64,000 nt of DNA from Nocardioides immobilis (GTDB lineage Bacteria; Actinomycetota; Actinomycetes; Propionibacteriales; Nocardioidaceae), in assembly GCF_003515065.1 (NCBI RefSeq), contig NZ_QXGH01000010.1, forward strand, positions 186,001-250,000, in the 5' to 3' direction. Within the stretch, counting starts at the first letter, position 1; the number at the start of each line of letters is the position of its first letter. This document shows positions 16,407 to 24,364 of this stretch, in pieces. Below the pieces are notes generated by a model that saw nothing but the letters and a program-made list of their open reading frames with translations, had not been told where the DNA came from and did not search any database. The position numbers and the translations under genes were made by a program.

Positions 16407-19400
16407 ATGTCGAGGCTCGTGCGCGGGATCGGTGCGCTCTTGGCGCTCATCGCCCTGGTCGTCGGAACGCCGCTGGCCCTCCTCTCCTGGGTCGGGAACC
16501 CGTGGCCGCACGGCGGATGGGCAGAGGTCCAGCTGCTGACCAACCGCACGATGATCGGCGGCCTGGCCGCGCTCGGGTGGGCTCTGTGGGTCCAGATGGT
16601 GGCCTGCATCCTCATCGAGGCGGTCGCCACCGTCCGCGGGATTAGCGCTGACCGCGTGCGCTTCGCCCTCGGGGGCCAGCAGGACCTCGCACGGATCCTG
16701 GTGACCTCCGTCGCCGCGCTGGGCATCGGCGCCAGCACCCTCGCCCAGGACCACACCGCGGCCGTCGCCGCCCCGCACGCCCCCGTCGGCCACGCCCAGG
16801 TGCATGACCAGACCGATCGCGCCCTCGAGCGTGGATCGCAGATCACCGCCGAGGCGCCGACTACCGTTTGGAAGCTCGCCGAGACCCATCTCGGTGATGG
16901 CGGCCGCTGGCAGGAGTTGATCGACCTGAACCGCGGGTTGGTCATGTCCGACGGCTCGACCTTCACACAGGCAACCCAGACCATTCCCACGGGTACCACC
17001 TTCCGGCTCCCAGCCGGTGCGCAGCTGCAAGCCGAGACGGCGCCCGCCGGTGGTGACTACACCGTCAAGCCGAACGACACCCTCTGGGACATCGCGGGCA
17101 GGGAGCTCGACGACCCCACCCGCTACATGGAGCTCTTCGAGGCCAGCAAGGGTGTCGTCCAGCCCGGGGGAGCGCACCTGGTCGACCCAGACCACATCGA
17201 GCCCGGCTGGACCATCACGGTCCCGGGCGGCGTCGACGAAGTTTCCCCGCAGCCCGACCACCAGCCGGATGAGAAGCCTGGGCACCGCGGTGGCGGTCGC
17301 GACCACGCGCCCTCGGAGAACCAGCAGGCGCCCCAGCACGGTGAGGGCGAGGACCGCGGCCAGCTCCCGGAGAGCCCGCCCGTGACCCAGCCCGGGGTCG
17401 CTCCGCCGGCCGAGACGACCCCGGAGACACCGCCGGTCGCTGACGTCGACGAGGCGGACGCTGGTGACGACAGCGTGCTCGACGCGCCCTGGGTGCTGCC
17501 TGGCCTGACCGGTGGGGGCGTACTGCTCGCCGGCGCCCTGTTCATCGGCCTCCAGCAACGTCGGCGTGCCCAGTTCCGTACCCGACGCCCCGGACGGTCG
17601 ATCGCCGCACCCGCCCCGGAGCTCGCCCCGGCCGAGATGACCATCACCGCCGCCGGCTGGCCCGCGGCAGCAACGGTGGAGTTCATGGACGAGGCGCTGC
17701 GACGACTGGCCGCCTACGCACAAGCCAGCGACACCCTGATGCCGCCGCTCGCCGCGGTCGAGCTGCACGACGACATGCTGACCCTGCACCTGAGCGCGCC
17801 GACCGACCTGCCGGCGCCGTGGCATGGCACCCCAGACCGGGCGCACTGGTCGTGCTCTACCGCCACCGAGGCCGAAGACCTCGGCCCGGCAACCGGTTGG
17901 GTCGAGGCGCCCTACCAAGTGCTCGTCACGATCGGCCAGAGCGATGCCGGTGACCTCTGGCTGCTCAACTGCGAGGAGCTCGGGACGCTCAATATCATCG
18001 GCGACCAGACCCGGGGCCGCGACTTCGCACGCCACCTCGCCGCTCAGCTCGCCGTCAACCCCTGGTCCCGATCGGTCACCGTCGACTGCATCGGAGTCGC
18101 TGAGGAAGCCGCGCCGCTAGGCGAGCGGATCCGCTACCACACTTCGGGCCAGCCGGGCACCCGAGTGACCGCGGAAGTGTTGGCCGAAGCGGTTGCGATG
18201 GTCGACCGCGTCAACGGCCACGACACCGATGTGACCACCGGTCGGACTGGCCAGGTCGACGACGACGTCTGGCCGGCTCGCATGCTGCTGGTCGACGCCG
18301 CTAGTGAGGACCCGGAGGCGCTGACCGAACTGCTGAGGCTGGTGGACGAGCAGCGCGGTCGGACCGGCACCTCGATCGTCGTCACCGGCGACCGTGCGGG
18401 CACCCCCGGCCCGGTGCTGGCCGTCACGCCGACTGGGCGGGTCGGGCTCGAGCAGCAGGGGCTCGACCTGGTCGCGGTCAGGCTCACCAGCGACGAGGCC
18501 ACTGGCTGCGGGTTGCTGTACGCGCAGAGCGAGAACCTCGAGGACGTCGACGTGCCCGTCGACGAGACCGCCACCGAGGGCTGGGAGGCCTACGCCGACC
18601 AGGCCGGCAGCCTGCGCCGTGAGCACACACTGCCCCGCAACGCACCCCGTCACGTCGTCGGCGAGCCCGTCACCACGCTCCTCGAAGCATCCGATGAGGA
18701 CTATCTGCGAGAAGCGCCCGTGGTTCGGGAGGACCTCGAGGCGATCGCGCCGAAGGTCCCGGCCCGGGTTCGCGCCGAGGTCGAGGGGGCCGATCCCACG
18801 CTGGATCAGGACCTGACGGACTGGTTCGACCGGTCCTCGCCCCGCCCCAAGCTCTCCCTACTCGGTGCGGTCACCCTGCGCACCCACGGCAAGCCCCGGG
18901 ACAAGTACCAGGCGCTGTGCATCGAAATCGCGGCGTTCCTGGCCCTGCGACGCCGCAGCGGCGCGACTCGCGACGAACTGCAGGATGCGATCGGCTGGAA
19001 CGACCCGGCCAAGGTACGCAAGTACGTCAACCTGGTTCGCGAATGGCTCGGCAGCGACCCCGAGACCGGGGACCCCTACCTTCCCCACGCCGACAAGACA
19101 CCGGCTGCGAAGGCCCGCGGGATCAAGGTGTACCAGGCAGGGCCGGGGCTGCTGGTCGACCTTGATCTTTTCAAGCGGCAGGTGTTGCGCGGCCAGGCCC
19201 GCGGTGGGGCACAAGGCTTGGCGGACCTCGCCCGCGCGCTCGAGCTCATCTCCGGGCACCCCTTCACCCACCTCCGCGAGGGTGGCTGGTCTTGGCTCTT
19301 CAAGGGCGAGCGGCACGATCACTACGTGACCAAGGCGATCGCCGACGTCGCCCTCACCGTTGTCACCGGCTGTCTCGAGAAGGGCGACCTTCGGCAGGCT

Positions 19401-19616
19401 CGCGCGGCCGCCGAAGTCGCGCGGATCGCTGTCCCCGAGGAGGAGGTCGCGCAGCTGTGCATGGTGCGCGTCGAGCACGCTGAGGGAAACCGGACCGAGG
19501 CCGAACGGATCCTCATCCAGGACGTGTGCAATCGCTCAGACGACGGAGAGGCGCCCACCGATCTCCCCGAGCGCACCGCCGAGATCATCCGCAACCACGA
19601 GTGGCTGGCCAGTTGA
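16407..19616 (+). CDS. membrane protein with LysM repeats and BTAD-type regulator domain
   Basis: 1069 residues. Three helices lie at about residues 7-28, 50-75 and 95-112, then two LysM-like segments (TTVWKLAETHLGDGGRWQEL at about 152 and YTVKPNDTLWDIAGRELDDP at about 218), a Pro/Glu-rich linker, a fourth helix (PWVLPGLTGGGVLLAGALFI, about 370-390), a long middle region, and a C-terminal winged-helix plus BTAD region (about 840-1065, ALCIEIAAFLALRRRSGATRDELQ). LysM domains bind peptidoglycan, while BTAD domains belong to SARP-type activators. A link between wall contact and gene control is inference. GGGAGAGAGG precedes the ATG. It is the last gene of the pilus operon. Confidence 0.8.
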   Translation: MSRLVRGIGALLALIALVVGTPLALLSWVGNPWPHGGWAEVQLLTNRTMIGGLAALGWALWVQMVACILIEAVATVRGISADRVRFALGGQQDLARILVTSVAALGIGASTLAQDHTAAVAAPHAPVGHAQVHDQTDRALERGSQITAEAPTTVWKLAETHLGDGGRWQELIDLNRGLVMSDGSTFTQATQTIPTGTTFRLPAGAQLQAETAPAGGDYTVKPNDTLWDIAGRELDDPTRYMELFEASKGVVQPGGAHLVDPDHIEPGWTITVPGGVDEVSPQPDHQPDEKPGHRGGGRDHAPSENQQAPQHGEGEDRGQLPESPPVTQPGVAPPAETTPETPPVADVDEADAGDDSVLDAPWVLPGLTGGGVLLAGALFIGLQQRRRAQFRTRRPGRSIAAPAPELAPAEMTITAAGWPAAATVEFMDEALRRLAAYAQASDTLMPPLAAVELHDDMLTLHLSAPTDLPAPWHGTPDRAHWSCSTATEAEDLGPATGWVEAPYQVLVTIGQSDAGDLWLLNCEELGTLNIIGDQTRGRDFARHLAAQLAVNPWSRSVTVDCIGVAEEAAPLGERIRYHTSGQPGTRVTAEVLAEAVAMVDRVNGHDTDVTTGRTGQVDDDVWPARMLLVDAASEDPEALTELLRLVDEQRGRTGTSIVVTGDRAGTPGPVLAVTPTGRVGLEQQGLDLVAVRLTSDEATGCGLLYAQSENLEDVDVPVDETATEGWEAYADQAGSLRREHTLPRNAPRHVVGEPVTTLLEASDEDYLREAPVVREDLEAIAPKVPARVRAEVEGADPTLDQDLTDWFDRSSPRPKLSLLGAVTLRTHGKPRDKYQALCIEIAAFLALRRRSGATRDELQDAIGWNDPAKVRKYVNLVREWLGSDPETGDPYLPHADKTPAAKARGIKVYQAGPGLLVDLDLFKRQVLRGQARGGAQGLADLARALELISGHPFTHLREGGWSWLFKGERHDHYVTKAIADVALTVVTGCLEKGDLRQARAAAEVARIAVPEEEVAQLCMVRVEHAEGNRTEAERILIQDVCNRSDDGEAPTDLPERTAEIIRNHEWLAS

Positions 19617-19634
19617 CCCAAGCTGTCGCGTCGG

Positions 19635-19905
19635 ATGCCGCGATCTGCGAGCGAGGCCATGCCCCTGCTCGAGCGCAACGCAGACAATCCCAATTTCAAC
19701 GGACATGGCGACTCTTTCCCCGGTCTTGCCGCCCGCCGGCTGGCATGGCCAGCAGACGCACGCCCCGCAGATGCCTCCATGCACGCGAAGGTGCTCGTCG
19801 TCGACCGCCGCACCGCACTCGTCGGCAGCGCCAACCTCACAGGTCACGCGCTCGAACGGAACCTCGAATGCGGCCTACTCGTGCGAGGCGGGCGGAGCAA
19901 GGTGC
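19635..19905 (+). pseudogene. C-terminal remnant of a phospholipase D-like protein (DrmC-like)
   Basis: The frame encodes the second HKD motif and surroundings, ASMHAKVLVVDRR and ALVGSANLTGHALERNLECG, of the PLD superfamily. Only about 90 residues before the conserved end are present; the first HKD motif and most of the protein are missing, and after LLVRGG the sequence loses similarity to the family. The pattern is closest to PLD proteins such as DrmC of DISARM defence loci, but a fragment cannot fix the subfamily. No other DISARM gene is visible. It appears to be a decayed remnant. Confidence 0.6.
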
Positions 19906-19949
19906 ACCACCACCAGGTGGAAGGCGGCGTGTCGACGCGACGCAATGGT

Positions 19950-20237
19950 GGGGTGAAGCAACACGCGCGAGACGACCAACCAGCGTTAGAGCCGACTGGT
20001 GCCGGCGGGAGGTGTTGGACATGAACTCCGATCGAGGGATCCCGGTAACGGTCTCAAACGCCTGGATGACCTGGAACCAGTGTCGTCGATCCTCACGGCG
20101 TGCTTGCGGACCGCGTCGGGGGCGACGTTGGCCAGGCGGATCTCCACGTCCTCGCGTGATAGCTCATATTGGCGGCCGTTGAGGGTGAGGCGGACTGTCG
20201 TGCGGCCGGACTCTCCACGGCCGGAAACTACGACCAT
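19950..20237 (-). pseudogene. frameshifted small conserved protein
   Basis: From 20237 the minus strand reads TVRLTLNGRQYELSREDVEI and RKHAVRIDDT, then continues in a different frame as WFQVIQAFETVTGIPRSEFM. Both pieces look coding and join naturally as ...RIDDT-WFQVIQAF..., so a one-base indel near 20079-20084 breaks the gene. The intact protein would be about 75-85 residues and resembles a small hypothetical family common in actinobacterial mobile elements. It is tail-to-tail with the PLD fragment. Confidence 0.55.
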
Positions 20238-20330
20238 GGGCCGACATTCGAAGGCCGGTTCTCGGCGTTATCGGCGGGTAGGCCTGGATGGGAGGCGTAC
20301 GGGACCTTCTTGCCCGTAGCGTTATCGACC

Positions 20331-21485
20331 GTGACCGCCTTCTCCTACGCGCCATCGAGCCGTCAGATCATCGCTTCGTGGCGCATCGGCGCTCCCCGGC
20401 GAGCCGAGCCTGTCGCGGGGGTTCCGGAATCGTGCGAGGAAGAAGGCGCCGACCTGCTCGTCGCAGCGCTTTGCGGCCTGTCCGAGGCCGCTTGGGCCAC
20501 GTACGCCGACATCGACGAGTCCGCTGACCCGGACGAGACCAACACCGAGCAGTGGCATCTGCGAGAAGAGCGCGCTGACTTCGACAAGGCCCGCGTGTTG
20601 ACCATCGAGCCGGGCGAGCGGGACAGATGGCCCTACTCGCCGCTGCTGAGCGCAGCCAAGCGGCTCGGGCTCGTTCTGGATGAAATCGGCGACGCCAGGC
20701 TGCGCATCCAGATTGCCCGCGCCGTGGACCGCGAGCTCGACGCCGTCGTCGCGGCCGACATGGGTGACTTCGCCGGGCTGGCACAGCAGGCCGTCACGCT
20801 CTCACGCCTTTCCGCCTCCCCCGTCCAGATCCAGGCCGCTTGGGCGATCTTGGAGCGCGACCTCCTCGGAGCGCATGACGTGCATGAAGCTTCCGTGGAT
20901 CCGACCGCTGCCTGTGTCGCGACGACCGTCTGGTTGCGCGCTGCCGCGATCGTTGCGACCGCATCGGATCCAGGCGACCCGAGCCCGGACCGATGGACGA
21001 GGGCGGTCGCGCGAGCCGACGACATCGAGGCGATGCCGATCGACACTATCGCTGTCGTCTTCCGCTCGCTGGCCGACGGCCTGAGTCCGCGTGCGACCGT
21101 GGAACGTCTCGTCCGCAATGCGCACCGAGTCGCGGCCGGGCAGATGCCGGGCCTCGACGGGTTGCGAGACCGGCTCCTTGGTCTCGACGATCTGACCGAG
21201 AAGGTCGACCAGCAGACAATGAGCAGGATCCTCGACGAGGTCCGTGTCTGCGTCCTAGATCCGCTACGCCCAGCTCCGTCGCTTCTCGAAGCCTTGCACA
21301 CGGCCATCTTCGGCTGCTTCTTGCTGTGGCGCGCCGAGATTCTGGTCGAGGACCCCGTCGTCGACGACTGCGAAGACGACCAAGACCTCGAAGAGATCGA
21401 ACCGGACAACGACCCACGCCTGCGCGAGGCCTTCGCCGCAGCAGTGGCTGCCGTCGCCGTTCGCACCGACCGGATGAGCCTGTGA
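20331..21485 (+). CDS. hypothetical helical protein
   Basis: 384 residues from the GTG at 20331 (VTAFSYAPSSRQIIASWRIG); frame-open sequence upstream overlaps the broken gene and is not credible. The protein is acidic, largely alpha-helical and Ala-rich, with no transmembrane segment and no catalytic motif I can name; the C-terminus holds a run of Asp/Glu (VVDDCEDDQDLEEIEPDND). Its position between the pilus operon and the transfer regulator suggests a cytoplasmic element-specific role, but none can be assigned. Confidence 0.6.
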   Translation: MTAFSYAPSSRQIIASWRIGAPRRAEPVAGVPESCEEEGADLLVAALCGLSEAAWATYADIDESADPDETNTEQWHLREERADFDKARVLTIEPGERDRWPYSPLLSAAKRLGLVLDEIGDARLRIQIARAVDRELDAVVAADMGDFAGLAQQAVTLSRLSASPVQIQAAWAILERDLLGAHDVHEASVDPTAACVATTVWLRAAAIVATASDPGDPSPDRWTRAVARADDIEAMPIDTIAVVFRSLADGLSPRATVERLVRNAHRVAAGQMPGLDGLRDRLLGLDDLTEKVDQQTMSRILDEVRVCVLDPLRPAPSLLEALHTAIFGCFLLWRAEILVEDPVVDDCEDDQDLEEIEPDNDPRLREAFAAAVAAVAVRTDRMSL

Positions 21486-21950
21486 GCGCAGTGCCTAGAC
21501 CGTGCCGATGACTAGACCGATCCGCGGTCCAATGACCAGGAATGGGCCGAGAGGGACGCGGACGCCATGGGTCGCCCACCGCCCCGCCACGGCGCGGCCG
21601 ACTACGTAGGCGACCGCCAGTAGGCCTCAGCTGAGCGTCCGCCGACTAGCTGGCGCATCGCCAGCTGACGGTCGCTCGTTCGCAAGGACGCTCGCGCTGA
21701 CTCAATGTGCACCGATTCAGAAAGAACCGACACGTTCGAGACAGTTCGCTGCATCTCGACGAGTCGGGGGTTCAACGAGGTCGGCGAAATCTTTCTCAAC
21801 TTTTGGGGGGACGCACCGCTGACCTGCGAAAACACGTATCGCAGGGGTTGCGTCCCCCCACGAAATCGGGCCTAGGGGGGACGGCTAGGGGGACGCCCGA
21901 GCGCGACCTTTCCCGGCGTGGACAGCCACGACGGACAGGAGCGCAGGACG
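21486..21950. other. intergenic control region upstream of the transfer operon
   Basis: 465 bases without a defensible gene. The first 300 bases show no clear feature. The last 150 contain a strong stem-loop and G-rich boxes, listed separately, immediately before the gene at 21951. This is the only long non-coding stretch ahead of the secretion operon, so its promoter, and possibly an origin of transfer or replication, could lie here. Confidence 0.5.
21805..21895 (+). promoter_or_regulatory. nested stem-loop with repeated GGGGGGACG boxes
   Basis: GGGGGGACGCA (21805-21815) pairs with TGCGTCCCCCC (21849-21859). Inside this, CCTGCGA (21823-21829) pairs with TCGCAGG (21839-21845), giving a two-step hairpin of 55 bases. 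GGGGGGACG recurs at 21875-21883 and GGGGGACG at 21888-21895, so the same box occurs three times directly and once inverted. The arrangement suggests a protein-binding region or a transfer/replication control site just upstream of the gene at 21951. Confidence 0.55.
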
Positions 21951-22913
21951 ATGAGCGTTGGGGATCAGCTCGGGATCGAGGAGAACAGTGAACTGCTTGA
22001 CCTAGCCAGTGAGCGGTGGGCGGCATGGGTGGTCGCAGATGCCCGTCTCGGGGTGGTTGACCGATTCGACGACCTCCGCGGCTGGCTGCCTACCGTCGAG
22101 CGGGAATCGGCTGACGAGGTTCTTCTGGCGCTGGCGATGCTGGCTGCTCCCGACGGTGGCGACGATGTTGCCGCGGCGGCGGCGCTGGCCAAGTGTCTGC
22201 TGCCCGGTGCCTGCAACCTTGCCGGCTGGTTTCTCTCGCTGCCGCCCAGGGGCTGGGCACCGCGAGACAGCCAGCCCGTCGTTGACGGGCCCGGGTCGCT
22301 GTCGACCCGAATCAACGAGCTGGTCGCCTCCCAGTTGTGGATCGAGGTCCGCACCTTCCCCTGGCGGCGGCTGACCAAGGTCGCGGCCAACATCCTGATG
22401 AACACCAAGGTGGGTGTCCTGCGCGAGGTCGGTGACTACTTCCAGGTCGCGCGTTCCGATCGCACTTGGGCGAACACCACGCTGATCGAAGCCTTCTCCT
22501 ACGGTGACCGCCCGACCCTGAGTGCCAGCGAGTGGTCCGGCGATGACCATCCGCCCACCGAGCGCGTAGCCGCCGCGGCGTTCCATCGACCGCTCCTTCT
22601 AGCCGTCGAGAGCGGCGAGGTCGCTACCGAGCCGTCGGCCGACGTCGAGTTGCTCGAGCTGCTGACTTGGGCGTGCGACACGGAGGTGATCAGTCGGGCC
22701 GACCGGCACCTGCTCCTGTGTCTGGTCGACGAGGCGTCGCGCGTCGAGATCCGCAACACCGGCCGCGGCTACGGCGGGCTGCTAGCCACGGAAGTCTCCA
22801 TCAGGGTCGCGCCTCGGGTCGGGAAGTCCGAGGCCACCGTCCGCCGTCACGCAGCCCGCAGCATGCGCGCCTTGGCCGCCGCGGCACCCGGCAAGTTCGG
22901 TCATGAGGAGTGA
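21951..22913 (+). CDS. putative transcriptional regulator with C-terminal HTH
   Basis: 320 residues from the ATG at 21951, which has GGACAGGAG upstream. Most of the protein is a helical domain without known motif, rich in Trp and Leu. The C-terminus (EVSIRVAPRVGKSEATVRRHAARSMRAL) resembles a sigma-4-type helix-turn-helix, so DNA binding is plausible. It is the first gene after the G-box stem-loop and probably controls the transfer operon. I do not recognise a named family. Confidence 0.6.
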   Translation: MSVGDQLGIEENSELLDLASERWAAWVVADARLGVVDRFDDLRGWLPTVERESADEVLLALAMLAAPDGGDDVAAAAALAKCLLPGACNLAGWFLSLPPRGWAPRDSQPVVDGPGSLSTRINELVASQLWIEVRTFPWRRLTKVAANILMNTKVGVLREVGDYFQVARSDRTWANTTLIEAFSYGDRPTLSASEWSGDDHPPTERVAAAAFHRPLLLAVESGEVATEPSADVELLELLTWACDTEVISRADRHLLLCLVDEASRVEIRNTGRGYGGLLATEVSIRVAPRVGKSEATVRRHAARSMRALAAAAPGKFGHEE

Positions 22914-22928
22914 TCGCTCCGGCAGCAG

Positions 22929-22947
22929 CAACCGACCTAGTCGGTTG
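22929..22947. promoter_or_regulatory. 19-bp palindrome, operator-like (copy 1)
   Basis: CAACCGAC-CTA-GTCGGTTG is a perfect 8-base palindrome around a CTA centre, lying between the regulator stop and the next start. A related sequence occurs at 33472-33490 in the same position relative to another gene, sharing the ACCGACCTAGT core. It may bind an element-encoded regulator or act as an RNA hairpin. Confidence 0.45.
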
Positions 22948-22962
22948 AAGGTGGTGAAGCCG

Positions 22963-23193
22963 ATGACGAGCAACCGGGACGACGGGCAGCCGACCGTGGA
23001 GCACAGCCCCGAGCAGATCGCGGAGTTGTTCGAGATCGCCGGTCGAGAAACTGTCGCGATCCGCCAGCTGACCGGCTGCGTCCAACAGCTCCAGCGGGCC
23101 CAAGAGGCCAAGCACATGCTCTCGACCCTCACCCCGGCCGAGATCCGAGGCGCCCTCGAACTGCGGCGCCTGCGAGTCGGTGAGGGCAAGTGA
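22963..23193 (+). CDS. small hypothetical protein
   Basis: 76 residues from the ATG at 22963; an ATG at 22903 overlapping the previous gene would add 20 residues. The protein is almost entirely helical (IAELFEIAGRETVAIRQLTGCVQQLQRAQEAK) and could form a coiled coil. There is no known motif. It ends with a 4-base overlap with the following ATPase-like gene, so it belongs to the same transcript. Confidence 0.6.
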   Translation: MTSNRDDGQPTVEHSPEQIAELFEIAGRETVAIRQLTGCVQQLQRAQEAKHMLSTLTPAEIRGALELRRLRVGEGK

Positions 23194-24044
23194 CCACCAC
23201 CGCATCCACCGGCCGGCGACCGGTGTCCCTGGACGAGTTGAAACGCGCCTGGCGGGCCCTAGAGGCTGGCGAGTTCCGGGCCTCACCGCCCGTGACCGGC
23301 AGCACTTGTTCGGGGGGCTCGGGCACCCGAGCGGCTGAATGGACCCCGGGGGCGGGGGAGCGGACCGTGGCTGTCCTCGGGTGCTCCGGATCAGTCGGCG
23401 CCAGCACCGTCGCACTGGCAACTGCCATGAGCGCGACCGGGCCGGTCCGGGTCGTCGAGTGCTGCTCGGTGACCGCCTCAGGGCTCGCCGCGGCGACCAC
23501 CGCGGAACTCGGCATGCATCCGTCCGGCTGGAGGCGGGGCAAGCGGGACCACGTCCTGCTCGAGCGCACCAGCGAGGTCCTCGCCGGCGTCGACGAGGTC
23601 CCCGCGCCGATCGAGACCGAGCACGAGGACCAGCTGACGATTCTCGACATCGGGTGGGAGGCAGGCCAGCTGCTCGCCACCGACTGCTGGCTCGCCCACG
23701 CCGTCCGCGGAGCCGACCAGGTTGTCCTCGTGACCAGGGCGACCGTCCCCTGCATGCGGCGCCTTGATGGTGCCCTGCACCTGCTCACCGGCGGCCGGCA
23801 GTCCGAGCAGATCGTCGTGGCGGTGGTGGGACCCCGCCGCAAGAAGTGGCCCAAGGCCGTGGAGCACTCCGGCGGCGCGGCTGTCCGTAGCGCGCTGGCG
23901 GGAGAGCGCTGCGTGGAGATCCCCGAGGTCCGCGAGCTCGCCGTCACCGGACTGGACTCCCTACCCATCCCCGCAGTCCTGGTCTCGGCAGGCCGGCATC
24001 TGCTGGAGCTGCATCACCAAGCCGACACCTGCCCAACCTCCTGA
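23190..24044 (+). CDS. MinD-like ATPase homologue (DUF6668-like) with degenerate P-loop
   Basis: 284 residues. A disordered 45-residue start is followed by a MinD-type beginning VAVLGCSGSVGASTVALATA and later LTILDIGWEAGQLLATDCWL and VVLVTRATVPCMRRLD. The P-loop lysine is replaced by Ala (GCSGSVGAST), as in the TadZ-like protein of the pilus operon. Such proteins occur near conjugation genes in actinobacteria. It may position the secretion machine. Nucleotide hydrolysis is doubtful given the missing lysine. Confidence 0.7.
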   Translation: MTTTASTGRRPVSLDELKRAWRALEAGEFRASPPVTGSTCSGGSGTRAAEWTPGAGERTVAVLGCSGSVGASTVALATAMSATGPVRVVECCSVTASGLAAATTAELGMHPSGWRRGKRDHVLLERTSEVLAGVDEVPAPIETEHEDQLTILDIGWEAGQLLATDCWLAHAVRGADQVVLVTRATVPCMRRLDGALHLLTGGRQSEQIVVAVVGPRRKKWPKAVEHSGGAAVRSALAGERCVEIPEVRELAVTGLDSLPIPAVLVSAGRHLLELHHQADTCPTS

Positions 24045-24075
24045 TCAACAACAACCCCCGAAGGGAATCAGCCCA

Positions 24076-24363
24076 GTGGAAGCCATGACCGTAGTGCTGG
24101 CCGCGAAGGTATGTCCCAAGGCGCCGCCCGGCGCTGTCGGCCCCACGAACGAGATCACCGGCTACGTGCTGTGGGGCGTCATCATCCTGTTCGGCCTGGG
24201 CATCATCATCGCCATCGGCGCGATCATTGCCGGCCGCGTCTTCTCCCTCCCACACGCCTCCAAGGTCGGTGTCATCTCGGTTGTGGTCGTGTTCGCCTGC
24301 GCGATCGCCTACCTGGTGCTGCCCGGGATGCTCAATGGGATCCTCGGTAGGGGGTGCATTTGA
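24076..24363 (+). CDS. small two-helix membrane protein of the transfer operon
   Basis: 95 residues from the GTG at 24076, with CGAAGGGA upstream. A short external start containing Cys and PKAPPG is followed by two helices (YVLWGVIILFGLGIIIAIGAIIAG and VGVISVVVVFACAIAYLVLPG) and a C-terminal Cys. Size and topology fit a VirB2/TrbC-type subunit of a conjugative channel, but sequence similarity is too low to assert it. It is the first gene of the membrane-protein run. Confidence 0.65.
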   Translation: MEAMTVVLAAKVCPKAPPGAVGPTNEITGYVLWGVIILFGLGIIIAIGAIIAGRVFSLPHASKVGVISVVVVFACAIAYLVLPGMLNGILGRGCI

Positions 24364-24364
24364 G

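Noticed and set aside
16299..18035. Long minus-strand open frame opposite the pseudopilin and LysM genes
   Set aside because: Antisense shadow caused by GC-rich third positions; the + strand genes have motifs, ribosome sites and tight operon spacing.
19635..20237. Active DISARM defence locus
   Set aside because: Only a C-terminal PLD scrap is present, with no DrmA, DrmB or methyltransferase gene nearby.
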